64,000 nucleotides of DNA. It comes from Auanema rhodensis (lineage: Eukaryota > Nematoda > Chromadorea > Rhabditida > Rhabditidae). The notes under the pieces are model-generated. The model did not search any database. It had not been told where the DNA came from and saw nothing but the letters and a program-made list of their open reading frames with translations. The stretch covers positions 15,778,476 through 15,842,475 of the forward strand of contig OZ059894.1 in the NCBI GenBank assembly GCA_964057225.1, in the 5' to 3' direction. This document shows positions 13,701 through 26,395 of this stretch, piece after piece (the stretch's first letter is position 1; each line of letters begins with the position of its first letter). The position numbers and the translations under genes were made by a program.

Positions 13701-14615
13701 ATCCCCAAAGGATTAGAGATATTGGTTGCATTTGACATTGTTAAGTGTTTTATATCTTAGTTTTTAAGTGATTTCACATGCCAGGAATAATACCACTTAT
13801 AAAGCCTATTTGAAAGCTCCCAAAAAGTTGATTGAAGAGCTACCTATTCTTCCTTTCTTTGACGCAGTTACTGATATTTCTTCGCTCCCTGCTGATGCTG
13901 AAACCCCTCTTTCTCCAAAGTCTTCTGCACTTTCTACACATTCAATGGCTTTCGCACCTTCTGCAATCCATGAAGAACCAGTCACAGCTGAATGTTTCGA
14001 AACCAGGTACTTTGAACAGTTAGGCACGAATCAAGAGAAAACCTGCGAAGTAGATACAAATAAAGAAAATGAACATAATCTTGGTAGTTATAAAAGTCAT
14101 TTGCTTCAATTTACATAAGTGTTTCAGATGTTGTAGATTTTCAATTGAATAAGCCTTTTTCTACAAATTCACCAAATTACAATATGTTTACGAATTCTCA
14201 ACAAGAGCAAAGTATTCATAAACATGATATATGTATACCCCTCGATAGAGATGAAAGAGTTGTTTTTTAATATATATATATATATGTATATATATTCTTT
14301 TTTTAGCGTAAATTTTCCGCAATGATGATCGGTGCAAAAGGAAGAAATATTCAGAAGTTAAGAAATGAATGTAACGCTAAAATTGTGGTCACGGTAGATA
14401 TAGTTATCCAACCAAATATTTAACAAATCTCATTTCAGGACTCAGAATTTGGAGTTTTAGTCAGCTTTGAGCATGATGAACACCCACAGTTACTACAAGC
14501 CGGGAATGTATTAAAAAATGAAGTTGCTTCTATATTAAAAAAGATAAGAAGTCGTGATTATAAAGAAAACGATAGAAAAAGAAATTTAAAAAAAAAATCC
14601 AGCGCTCTTGAGTAA
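10790..14615 (+). CDS. Large helical-repeat-like protein with C-terminal KH domain, function unknown
   Basis: About twenty exons join in phase with introns of about 40-60 bases (for example 10983-11023, 11144-11188, 11300-11342, 11505-11549). A TGA at 11146 that seems to end the first part lies inside one of these introns, so the two halves are one gene. The N-terminal two thirds are rich in Leu/Ile/Phe helices and could be an ARM/HEAT-like solenoid (inference only). A Ser/Pro/Glu-rich linker follows at about 13840-14260. The C-terminus is a single KH domain: MMIGAKGRNIQKLRNECNAK has the IGxxG loop (G-A-K-G), followed by a Lys/Arg-rich tail. This predicts RNA or single-stranded DNA binding. 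I do not recognise the whole protein. Its 5' end is unresolved; the first exon I can support begins at the acceptor before 10790. Stop TAA at 14613-14615, AATAAA at 14633. Confidence 0.72.
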
Positions 14616-15233
14616 GAATTTGTGACATAAATAATAAACATATACACATATACAGAGATAGATAAATTTGTTTTTTTTATTAGTTTAGTGTTGTGAATGT
14701 GAAATAATAATCATAGTTTAATCAGCATTATTCAAATCGTTCAGATCATTTCTAAGGGTAGCTAAACACTAAATGGTTGCTCATGTTTTCTCATATTTAG
14801 CCCAACTGTATTCACGATTTTCAATTAGCTCAACACTATTACATAGATGTATACATTTATAGCGGTTCATATTTAAATTGAACAGCCGATGAAAAAAAGT
14901 TTTCATAAAGTTTGAGTTTGTCTGCTGCATGGTTTTTAGCAGGATGTAAGAACAAACTAACGTCCTAGAGCTTTGCTTTGCACAAGTTATTGCTGCGTTT
15001 TATGAAGTGTTATAAATATATTTTTATTACTAATGTTTTTCATAGTGTTTAAGAATATGTTCAAACTTTCATATTTCAGAATAGAAAATATTGTGCATGA
15101 TAAAACTGTGTTCAATAGTACGTGGAAAAACCTGGTATACAAAAGTTATCGTTCATTTTAGATTTCATTTTTTTTCAGCATTCGAGTAACCCAGCAATTG
15201 AATTATATTCATTCGTCTCGTCTTATATCAGAA

Positions 15234-17186
15234 ATGTGTTCTAATGATGATAGAAAAGGCAATGAGGTTTATTGAATAAATTAAATAGTTAATTTTTAGA
15301 AAAACAATTATCCATACCTGAGTTAGTTCGTGGAATGGTTGAACTTGAAACTACCAAATTCATGTGCGGTTTACTGTGTATAATTCAATTTCTTAGTTCA
15401 TTTCAGGAAACTTATCAATTTCCCAGTTATTGAAATAGATGCTAAGGATGTAAATGCTATTCGTGGCAAAGTACGCCTTGAAGCATATCTTCTGAAAAAC
15501 CTAGGTAATATTAAGGTATAACTATATTTTAAACATGAAAGAATGCATGGTTTCAGAATTTAATGAACTCAATCAACGACAAAAATAAACGGCTCTTGGT
15601 ATTCGATCCGGACACAGTTTCGGATGATAATGACAATGTAAGGCAAGAAATTTTATCTAAGATTAGTGATGTTTTGCCAGGTAATATCAAGTTGGGAGTG
15701 AGTGTGTAAATCTTGTACTTAAGATAAATCCTACAATTGGTCAAAGCACTCATTAGATATAACTTTTGATGATTGGGATATGAGACGTATTATACGAGCA
15801 GTATTACCAATGAATCTAGATTTCAGGTTTGATTTACAAATTTTTAAAATTACTGTTAAGCAGTTTTCAGCAGTTTCACACAAACAGGTCATATTATTCA
15901 TTGTAATTTCCGTGATGATATGCAACCATATAAGAAAATAATTGGTCAGATATTACTAAGAAAAGTGAACAAGTGCAGGTTGATTTTCATTTTCTACAAA
16001 TTATATAGCTATGATATTTTCAGAACAGTTGTTAATAAAATTGATGGTATCACCAGTGAATTCCGTAACTTTGAAATTGAGTTGGTGGCTGGGGAACCAG
16101 AATACGTTGCTGAAGTTTTGGAAGGCGGAATGCGCTATAAATTGGATTTTAGTAAAGTTTGTCCTTGTATTGTTTCTGCATTTTAATAAAAGATTTAGGT
16201 CTTCTGGAATTCTCGTTTAAGCTTTGAACATGAACGAGTTATGCAGTTTTTTAATTCTCGTTCATTAAGTCAGTTTTATAAATTATATTTCAGCATTTAA
16301 ATGATCGAATATGTATTTAGTATTTGACGCATGTGCTGGTGTTGGGCCATTTGTTATTCCTGTTGTTAAAAAAGTTCATGCCCGTAAAGTTGTTGCTAAC
16401 GATTTGAATCCTGAGAGCGTGAGATGGCTGAAGGAAAATCTCAAGTTGAATAAGGTATTTTATTATATAATTTAGAGTTTGCTGAATTATTCTTCATTTA
16501 GATTATTAGTTCAGAAATTGATGTTCATAATATGGACGCTGTTGATTTTATTAAAGGACCCTTTTCTGATGATTTGGTGAAAGTAAGTTGTGCTTATATC
16601 CTTACTTTCTATTCAAATGTTCAAGGCTATAAAAATCAAGAAATCCGATCCCGAATTAGCTCCAACATCGGGAGCTCATATTTTGATGAATCTTCCTGCG
16701 TATGCTATCAATTTTCTTCCTGCATTTAAGTATGAGATTGATTATATTTATCAGCTTGATTCTAATCTTACAGGGGAATTCTTCATAATAAGTTAAAAGA
16801 TGATGATGTTCCAGAAGATATGTTCCCAATTATCATATATTGCTATTTGTTCGTTAAGGTGAGATTATATATATTTTATATTTTATAGTTATTGTTTTTT
16901 TAGGCTCATGAAGAAGTACCAGATGAATATTTTTCAACGAAAGCTAAGGAATACGTATTAGAGAAGCTAGATTGTCCTGATGCTGATATTAAGTTGATTC
17001 ATCATGTAAACCTCTTCTTGCTCATTGTTGTCTTAATGCAATTTTTCATTTTAGATTCGTACGGTGTCATCTCGTAAAGAAATGTTCTGTGTTCAAGTTC
17101 AAGTTCCTCTGAAGTTTTTAAGAGAAAGTAATTGCTCTGATAGCGAACCAGAAGCAAAGAAGTTAAAGCTAGATAATACGTGTTAG
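15234..17186 (+). CDS. TRMT5: tRNA (guanine-37-N1)-methyltransferase Trm5
   Basis: Trm5 methylates N1 of G37 beside the anticodon using S-adenosylmethionine; in animals it acts in cytosol, nucleus and mitochondria. Landmarks in order: [14 protein letters not shown] (N-terminal D1 domain), [33 protein letters not shown], the SAM-binding [20 protein letters not shown], and [13 protein letters not shown], the family's NLPA motif. Exons are split by introns of about 40-55 bases. Splicing 16269-16320 (GTCAG..TTTAG) restores the spacing between EHERV and DACAGVG known from human TRMT5. The start is uncertain: ATG 15234 gives MCSNDDRK and needs a GC-AG intron at 15262-15302. An in-phase upstream exon from ATG 15057 could add about 45 residues, perhaps a mitochondrial presequence. 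Stop TAG at 17184-17186; AATAAA at 17225. Confidence 0.9.
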
Positions 17187-17420
17187 AATCACATTATTAT
17201 TGATTGTTGATTGTTATTGTTGGTAATAAATATTGAAATATTCTCAAATTTGAAATAGACCCCTGAGGTTTTTGCTTGAGACTATCTTTTTGTTCGTAGT
17301 ATGTTAATGTGAACTTGAGAATCATATTTTAGAAGTCATGATTTTTTTGCGACCTCTAGGGTCTTATAGTTTATTAGGTTATAATAACTCCAAGGTATTT
17401 TGAAATAGTTGAAATTAAAC

Positions 17421-18448
17421 ATGAAAAGACAAACCCCTTTTAAGCAACTTGGTCTTTTATCACTACGGAGTGCAGCTTCCCTTCCGTCACTCAAAATTTA
17501 TAGTTTAAGAAGGCGCTTAGCAGAAAAATTATCAAATAAGTATGTTAGTTGTCCGATATCGTTCATGACTGCTTTATATTCTAGATATGACGCTGATAGA
17601 GTTCAACAGATTGGTCCAGATTTAGCGTGTTTAGAATGGTTAATGAATTGCGGTTCAACAAAGGTTCAAACCTGGTGAACGTCAGTTTTATCAGTTGTTT
17701 TAGGTGGTAATGAGTGATCGAGAGGAAGTATGCAGCATCAAACAAATGAAAGAATATTTATCTTATGCTTTGAATAACAAACAGCCAAATGTAATTATTT
17801 ATAATTAATTTTGCATATTTTCCATTCAAGAATTGAGAGGAATTAGTTGTTTTTCAGAAGATTATTCCTTCATCATTGCCAAATGATACAGCTTATATGA
17901 ATAAATGGAAACATATTTCACCACTTCATATAGTTAATGTGAGCCGTTACTGAAATTAATTTTTTTTTTTTATAATTTTAGGTCGACGCTAGTGATTCCG
18001 CTATAGCTAATGAGGGTTTTCAATATTTCCGGGATCTTAGGAAGTTGAATACCCTAAAATTAAATTTTTGCGATTACTTCGGTGATGAAGCTCTACGAGA
18101 ATTGGCATTAAGTCGCCCAGCTCTCACATTAACGGATATAGTAAGCTAACCTTTCGAACCGTTTGAGTTGTTTATTATATCTTTGTAAGGAAATCGTTTT
18201 GAATCCATGTGTAACAGATGGAGCAGTGTATTGGCTAAGTAGATTGAAAGCTCTGAAAAGGGCTCACTTTTATTTCTTACCCTACATCTCTAATCGGCAA
18301 GCATTCGTCAGACAACTTAAGACTTCAATTCCTAAATGCAAAGTTTGTTTTTTCCTCAAAACTAGTTTTGTAACTTATGTTTGTTTCGTCTCAGATAACC
18401 TTCCCGGAAGTTGGAACAATAGGATATGGTTATTCAGATAAAAAGTAA
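17421..18448 (+). CDS. Mitochondrial DMAC2L/ATP5S-like protein (ATP synthase factor B)
   Basis: About 270 residues. The N-terminus (MKRQTPFKQLGLLSLRSAAS) is basic, Ser-rich and acid-free, as in a mitochondrial presequence. The core YDADRVQQIGPDLACLEWLM aligns with the YD-R---GPD-A--EWL signature of ATP5S (DMAC2L, coupling factor B). Leucine-rich-repeat-like stretches follow (GFQYFRDLRKLNTLKL, TDGAVYWLSRLKALKRA), then the family-like ending QLKTSIPKCKI. Family proteins are peripheral on the inner mitochondrial membrane, linked to ATP synthase or complex I assembly. Introns include about 17538-17583, 17662-17702 and 18139-18188. The gene starts only 235 bases after the Trm5 stop on the same strand, so co-transcription is possible. 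Stop TAA at 18446-18448. Confidence 0.82.
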
Positions 18449-20341
18449 CTTATTTGCTTGTATATAAATGTTTTAGGTTTTAATTGTTTTCTTTTTTCTT
18501 ATAAAATAGTACCACTAAAAATATTAAGAATATTTAATTTTATTCAACACATTTGCAAGTACTTGCTACACTACATATTAATAATTCCTTTTCCTTCATC
18601 GGATACTTACAAATACCTAATTGAAAAACGTTTTTTGTTGCCAGAAAAAAATGCGAAAAAACCACATTATTCTGGCGTTTTGACGACTCATTCGAAAAAC
18701 TCGTTTTAAATTACGGTTTTTATTTTACTTATTTTTCTTATATGTTTATCTTTTTCTAAATGCTAAACGAAAATCTCTATTACTATGTGTAATACTATTC
18801 TTTATATATGAGCTTTCATAAAGTCATGTACTTTTATTACAAGAGTATTCAATTAATTTTGATACTTCAAAGTTTTATTTAGGCAATTACATACATCATG
18901 ATCATTTTGTTTGTTATGCTCTCATGCTCTCATTTAACTTCCCGTACTCTATTAAAATCTACTCAACAATAACAAAAAACACAAAAGAATAATAATACTA
19001 ATGATTAGGTGAAAAGTAAAAATTATCTTTCTGTTTTCTTTTTCGATCCATATTTCTAAGAAGACACTGTTTTTTCGATTATATGCTTCGTGTCCTATCA
19101 GCTTCTGCTTGAATCACATGGTCAAGAATCATCCATTATCCTCTGTCTTTAATATTCTTCTGACAACGTACTCAAGGGATATGAGAAACTTGCCTCCAAA
19201 TGCTGCTTCAAAAGTAGTACTACTGTTGGACAGAACTTTACGATTTTTCTCTATTTCAATCAAACTACAAATCACATGGAAGATCTACAGTAATTAATGT
19301 ATTCAAAAACAATATATGGAAGAGACAGAACCAAAGTCATGTTAGGTCATCAAGAGCTTTTTTCTTTTAAAAAAATTGACTGATATATTCGTCTTCTTCT
19401 CAATCATATGCTCATTTTGAAGTTGTCATGCTTGTTAGTCGTTTTCTCCAGGATTTTCATATCTCTCTTTTTTCCTTTCTTTCATGTTCTCTTTCATTTC
19501 ACTCTCTCTTTTTTCTTTTTTATTTCTTCAAAAGTTTGTGTCTGCAAATCTCTCGTGTTTCATTGTTCTTTGTATTGTCCTAATTAAAGAGCATCCACTT
19601 TTCCATATTCTTGAAACTTTTTTTCACATATTTTGAACGTAATATTCATGTGAAAATATCCAGCTTGCAATTTCAATCAGTTCCTGATCAGCTTTGTAAC
19701 AAACAATATGCATAGATTTTGAGTTTTTTTCAGTTTGAAAAAATGCTTTATAGTTCGTCGATTTTGTCTCTTTGACTTGTTATCGACTGACAACAACAAG
19801 CTTGTATTCTATGTTTTCTATACATTTTAAATATTGTTTAACGAGAGTAATATAAATGAGAGAAATAATCCTAAGATACAACCGCTTAATCGATGATCAA
19901 AAATTAAAATGAATGTCCTTTCCACTTACTCTTCACGCAATGTACGTGGAAGAAGCGTTGAAGAGGATTAAGGTTGATCAGGCTCTTTGAAATGCTTGCA
20001 GCTTCAGACATTCCCATACTTGAGCATAGAAAGGTTAAATAAAATATATAAGGAAAAAAGTTTTTGGTTTCGTAGAACCCAAAAGATAAATGTATTTTAC
20101 TTGACGATCGCTATAATGCTTATATTCAGAGTAAATTATTATTTAATTTTAAATTATTCCATTGTTTCATCTATTTTACTGACCTTAATTTCGAAACACA
20201 TTAGTTTCCACTACATTAACAATGAAAGTTTGAGCTATTCGTTGGACTATCCGCAATATTCGAAATGAAATTATTCGAACTTTTTGTCTAACAATGAATT
20301 CAGAAGTTGTTTTCTGTTCATATGAATATCATATACTACAA

Positions 20342-20343
<2 letters not shown>

Positions 20344-20421
<78 letters not shown>
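20344..20421. repeat. (AT)n microsatellite
   Basis: An almost pure alternating AT tract of about 78 bases. It is self-complementary and likely length-variable. Confidence 0.95.
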
Positions 20422-20425
<4 letters not shown>

Positions 20426-23400
20426 AATATACGTATGTATATCATCAGACTATAGATTATGTTCTTATTGTTTTTCATTCTTGCTTAATATATAAGTTAT
20501 TATGAAGTTTAATATTCATAACAACATAAACATAAAAATATTCCCCATATTCATCTACAGTCCTTTATATTTGTTTTCTATTTCTTTAATTTGCTGGATA
20601 TTAGATATAATTTTCTTTTATTGGCTTCAAGCTCACCAAGTTTTCTCCTATCCTTATTCCACATATACTCAATATAATCGGACAGTGGAACAATCTTCTC
20701 CATTCCATATATCTTTCGATTGTCCTAGCTTTTTCGGTTTCTTTTTCTCTCTCTCACTTCCGTTATCTTTTTTCAGTTTTCTCTTTACGCAATCCTTTGG
20801 TGTCACCCACTTTTCCTCTCCGTTTTTTGCTCGTTCCTCTCTTTTAGCAAAATTTTTTCCATCTCCATTTGTCGTTCGAGTTTCATGGTCTCAGTATATA
20901 TTAAGTGAGTCATGATAGCTTTTCACAAGACATCAGCCAGTTTAAAAAAATCATCTATGCACAAACCCTCATCTGCATCCATTATAGAATTCTAAGATCT
21001 AGGTTTCCATACAGGCATTCGTGTATCATAGCAATACTCTATAACAACATCAATTTTCTTACATAAAAAATGATGCTCAACAACGAGATTTACATGGGAT
21101 AGCTGAAATCGTCAGTTTAAGCTTATATGTAAATTTTCGTTCTGATTCATGGATATGCAATGAGATAGATTCGAATTGTGTGAGAATTTATAACAAACTG
21201 AATTCAATAACATATACACCAAGTTTGATTCAATATCATTTCTGTCTGCTTCCGCTGTTGCCTCAGAAGTAATAAAGCCATTTAGACATGAATCAGTACC
21301 ACTTTGATGTTTTTTCCTTATTCACTTGCAGCTGTAGGAGTAACAGTAGTTGTAACATTCTCAAACTGACAATTTGACCTTTTCTATTCTTTATATTTCC
21401 TGTATATGAATCTCAAATCAGTTTGTTTTTCCTCATCTCCACACACGTGCAAGCAGTTCCGACTGAACAAAAGGTTACTCATGTTCCATCTACCATTCGA
21501 AAGTTTGAATAGATGTTTCTCTTCTTCTTGTATCTTTCATTTTTCTTTTTCTTTCGTTTCCTATTTCAAAATTATTGTTCTTTGATTAACTTTTGTCGTC
21601 TTCACTAATTGTTAGGCTAAAGTTCAGCTATTAACTCTCGTCTTGTGATACGTTGTTTCCAAAAACTGTCTTCATCTATATTCAGTTGGTACTTAATTTT
21701 GTTTTTCTCTCTCCTTTTCTCTCTATTTCGCTCTTTTCGTTTTCTTTGTACTCTCAAATTTTCTAAGCACCCTCCAGCTCATCTATTCTCCTCACTTGTG
21801 CATGCAGCATATCTTTCTCGACCTCCTTCCACTCATATGCTCTATCTATTCATAACCAGCAATTAATATGGATCTTTTTTCATTTAGTGAGTGTTTTTCT
21901 TTTAATTAAAATTTAATTAGCTCAAGAAGTTTGTGTCATTTGATTATATAACCTCTTACTATCGTGGCTAAGTCATGTAGAAAGAATACAAAATTAGCAG
22001 TACGTTCATCATTATCGCTCATTCAGTCATCCGCTCCCATAGCTCAGTCTCGATGTGCAACCTCAATTTACAAAATGTTAACACTTTAACAATTTCCTTA
22101 TCAAATTAGTCATTTTATAAGCTCATTTTCAGAGCATCGTGCACAACAAATCTTCTCAAGAATATTAATAAATTGATTTAAATTCAATTTTCAAAGCTAC
22201 AGCCTCCAGACATTCATTGTTTTATTCCATTTTGTGAAAAACAGTTCAAAATCCGTTTGGTTTGTGCAAAAATTCATTGGTAAAAGCATCAATTTTCATT
22301 GGTTTTCATTTTTTTCTTTGATTCTCGTCCAAGTATGTATAGCCTGAACTAAAAGAAGACATCAAAAAAAAAGGAAATTCGAATGAGAGGCCATATATTT
22401 TGCGCAAGGAATCATATTGCATGCCGTCTGATTATATATTGGATTTAATTATAAAAATAAATGTAAAATATTGGTCCATTCTACTTAATTTGGATCTTTC
22501 TTTTTGACGTGGAGCATTTAGTTGTTTCACATACATTACATACATACATAGATATATGTATATATGTATATGTACGTGTATATTACTTCATTTCCTTCAC
22601 TTTTTCTTCCTATTCTAACCATAGTTTTTTTTCTTTTTTTTGTTCGATATATTATTGATGTCCTTGTTTATAAGATCAAACCATTTTTAAAAGGTCGTAG
22701 AATGCTAAGAAGATGACGATTATACCCTTTGGCTATAATGATATACAGGGGTTTATGTATTAAATTGAAGCTCTAGAAAAAAAGACTCTCAAATTATTTT
22801 TCTTTTATTTTTCATTATTCTTTTACCCTTTTTTGATTTTTTCATATATTTTGTATTCAGAAAAAAAAACTTCATTAAGTTGTTATTCTCCAAATAAAAA
22901 CCAATAGCTAATAATAATGGGTACATATAGTTTTCAATCGGTTCTTTATTATATTAAAGATTATTATAACAAAACTATTAATTCAATAAAAATTTTACAT
23001 TATGAATTATAATTTATTATAAATTATATTTACAACATCCTTATGATTCATTTTTATTATTAAATAGTGTTAAAACGTTTCCATTTATACTGAATTAAAA
23101 AATATATTTTCAGCCTTTTTAGCTGGAGGCAAAGATATATAAAACAAATTATGAGCAACATGTATTAAATCAAAAAAAAATTGAATAAAATTATAATTTT
23201 CAAAAAAAAATAATAGCTAGAAATCTTCCTGTAGAAACAGAATAATAGAATTTATATTAATTTTTTGGATTCTTGAATTCTTGACATTTGAATGAGATGT
23301 ACTTAATATTATTTTCATATTATAAGCTTTTTAATTTGAATTATAATCTCCTGAAAGTTTTCTAATACAATCGATAGTCAATAGAAAGTTTTCAACTTAT

Positions 23401-24741
23401 GTTGTTGGCTTAATTACTCCTTTAGAACAGAGAACGAACCCAGAGTTTTGATGAAAATTCAGACAAAATTGAATAGAAAGAGACTACACAAAGCGAATAT
23501 GATGACGAACTTTAATCCGTCTTATATCTCCTTTCATTTTTATATTTTTCACATTCATTTCCTTGATATCTCTCAAGTTTCCTTATTCTTTTCAATTCAC
23601 ATTTCCTTTTTATCCTTGTTCTCATTCTGTGACTTCATGAGTTTCATGTGCAATAGTGCCAATATCTAAGATCATTTAATTGAAAAGTCTGACTTGATGG
23701 GCACAGAGAAGAAATTCCCGTAAGAGAGTTAGCTGAAGATAGAAACACAAAATATCATACCAAGAATATGAAAAAATATAGAGATTATTACATATGTATG
23801 GCTCCAAAGCTTAAAAAAAATGAATTCATTCTTTTGTATCTTTATGATCTTTGTTATAAAACTCATTTCATATTGACCTGTTAAGACAATTATTCTGGGG
23901 TTTCACACGTTTTACGTCAAGAATCGAAGTCTCGCAATATTATTCCTAGAAGAACCAGCTTAATAACGAAAGTATGGGCTAGTACATATAAATGTTTTAT
24001 TTGAAGCATATATATTCACTGACATCTTGAATATTTTTTATATCTTTACTTCTGTGTTAAGATTCAGAAGATGATGATGAAGAAGATTCAAGATATCATA
24101 TGATTAGAATTATTTTATTTTGTTTTTCAACTTTTTTTTTGAAATGTCGCTGTTCCAATTCCTACACGTATATAACACGTTATTTCTATTGCGATGTTTG
24201 CATGAATTAGTTGAATTTATTGGAACATTGTAAATAATTTTAATAATAGCTTTAACGAGTATAATTTATGGAAAAATAGGTCTTATGATTGTCAGTAGTT
24301 CTGAGCTGAGAAGCTAACGATGTAAATACAGACATATGTAGCTTTAGCCTCTTGCTGTTTGAGTAGCTAATGATATTCGCTGCGTTTCCTGTTTCATATT
24401 CAAAAATGCTTAAAATACATGGAATGGAAGTTGTAACTTCCAGCCTCACTTAGCTGGATTTGATAAGAAAATATTTCCAAATAATACTCAGTAACAATTT
24501 CAGAAAACTTGCAAAACGTTTTCAACTTGCTCACATGCTGACTTATGAACTTACTGAAAAACTTCCGAGTAGCTATTCAACTATCCGTCATTCAAAATAT
24601 TCCTACGTTTCATAGATGTTTAATTCCAGAGTTCATTGCACGACAAGGAAGAGCTGAAGCCAATTATATTCTCACCGTTTATTCTTTTTTTTCTCTAATT
24701 CTCTTCATATATGATATACTTGAATGTTTTATATCTTCATA

Positions 24742-24793
<52 letters not shown>
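24742..24793. repeat. (CT)n microsatellite
   Basis: A CT dinucleotide tract of about 50 bases with one T insertion near the start. It gives misleading Ser/Leu open frames. Confidence 0.95.
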
Positions 24794-24795
<2 letters not shown>

Positions 24796-24906
24796 TTTTC
24801 TTTTTTGAACTTTCCACTCGTTTTCTCGCGATGTCGTACTTTTCATGTTACCTGAACTTATTCAGACTTCTTTACAATTCAAATGATCTTTCGAACTTTT
24901 TCAGAG

Positions 24907-24960
24907 ATGATATCTACACAGCATTCTACAGATGTCAACTATATTCGGAAGCAAAAGTCG
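24907..24960 (+). CDS. Probable first coding exon of the globin gene
   Basis: A TTTTTCAG acceptor-like site at 24897-24904 is followed two bases later by ATG, and 18 codons run in phase 0 to a strong donor (GTAAGTAAGC at 24961). The peptide starts MISTQHSTDVNYIRKQKS. Phase 0 matches the next globin exon at 26924, so the two could be joined by an intron of about 2 kb. The acceptor-like site just before ATG fits spliced-leader addition. No other evidence links this exon to the globin, so this is inference. Confidence 0.38.
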
Positions 24961-25360
24961 GTAAGTAAGCAAGTCAAGATTATCTTCCCCACTCTTCTAT
25001 TGAACCTTCTTTGATAATGTTCATTATTTGAAGTTTGATGATTCGTCTTTCCTTATTTCAGAGGGTTTCAACCGTCGCTCTCTGTAATATTAGCTGTTTC
25101 ATGAGTAAACTTTCTCCTTTTATAGACATTAAGCCTTTCCATTTTCAATTCAAAACGGTCAATGACCTTTTTGGTTAGTCAAGAAATGCTCACATGAGGC
25201 TTCACAAACACAATTAAGAAAATTTTCTCTGAGAAGCATACTTTTCACTTTTCATCGTCCTCCCTCTCTTTCACCCTTACTATGCTTCTTTCTGCTTAAC
25301 CGTTTTTCTTTCTCCCCCTCTCTACCTCTCTCCATCTTTCCCTCTTTCTGTTTCATAGGC

Positions 25361-25373
25361 CTCTCTCTCTCTC

Positions 25374-25415
<42 letters not shown>

Positions 25416-25468
25416 GCCTTCTCACTTTCCATCCCTCTCTCTCTCTCTCTCTCTTTTTCTCTCTCTCC
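25361..25468. repeat. Interrupted (CT)n microsatellite
   Basis: Two CT tracts separated by about 20 bases of mixed sequence, in the proposed first globin intron. Confidence 0.9.
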
Positions 25469-25972
25469 TTTTACACATCTCTTCACCTTCAACTTCATAT
25501 TATATGTGTTTTCCATATTTTTTTCGAAAAGTAGATTCTTTCCTAGGAAATAGTTTTCAATTTGTACAATAATTTTCAATACGAAAGCATTGCGTCAGAA
25601 TTTTCTGTCATTCAAACCAAAATTTGGACTAAAACAAATTGTAAGTGATGTCAATTTTATCACCTGACTACCATAATATTCAATGGTTGGCTTGGCTGAG
25701 AAATTTTTAATCATAAGAAAAAGGAAAAAGCCGTTAAAAGTTCTCGTTTCAATACAACTTTCCTCCTTTTATAACAATCAAAAATAATTTATATTCTTGT
25801 TCAGTAGATGTTTGCTTTCAACCATAAATTTTCTATCTACCTACATCAATACACTGCGCTATAGCCGTTTATGGAAATTATTAGAAAATTTCTTTTTTTT
25901 AAACTATTTAGTACTATTTTTAATATTTTATTTTAAAAAAATTTCTTTTATTCATTTTTCATCTATATCTCT

Positions 25973-26395
25973 GATGAGGTGGTGGCTGCAGGAAACTCTA
26001 TCTAGAACACGCTCATATGGATTCTTTCTAGAAGAACATTTTTTTTAAAGATTCATATGATGTTCTTCAATAAATTTTTTTTTCTGTTCAATAAGGATTT
26101 TATGGTACGATACATATGTATCCTGTAATGCAAATGCTGCTCATACATATTAAATTCATCTTTTCACATTATAAGAATTCATTTAATATTTCAAGTTTTT
26201 ATAGGAATTTTTCATAAATGCAGCCATATGCTCAGGTGGCTGAGGAAATTCTTCAGATACAACTTCTGCCATATATTGAACATCTGATCTTTTTTTCGTG
26301 CAAATTCAATCGGGTTTCCGGTGAAAGTTCAAACTGTTGAAACTGCTCTGAGAAACAACGAGAGTTTCAAACTTTCCTGCAGCCACCACCTCATC
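25973..26395. repeat. Exact 23-bp inverted repeat, arms 400 bases apart
   Basis: The arm 25973-25995 (GATGAGGTGGTGGCTGCAGG plus AAA) recurs as an exact reverse complement at 26373-26395. The flanks do not match, and the 377-base spacer shows no coding or transposon features. The arms are GC-rich islands in AT-rich DNA, inside the proposed first globin intron. Confidence 0.9.

Larger units (their letters stand above)
18449..24906. other. Gene-poor AT-rich region with microsatellites
   Basis: About 6.4 kb with no exon chain I can support on either strand. It is rich in T/C tracts on the + strand and holds a long (AT)n tract (20344-20421) and a (CT)n tract (24742-24793). Open stretches such as 20502-20915 are Phe/Ser/Leu-rich translations of T-rich DNA. 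A minus-strand open stretch at 24449-24252 has varied codons but no linked exon. The region may be upstream control DNA of the globin gene. Confidence 0.4.

Noticed and set aside
20502-20915. Longest open frame in the gene-poor region (137 codons, +)
   Set aside because: It is a Phe/Ser/Leu-rich translation of T/C-rich DNA with no splice-linked neighbours and no recognisable domain.
24545-24968. Two overlapping + strand open frames through the CT tract
   Set aside because: Both gain length from the (CT)n repeat. Only the short ATG exon at 24907-24960, in another frame, has useful splice signals.
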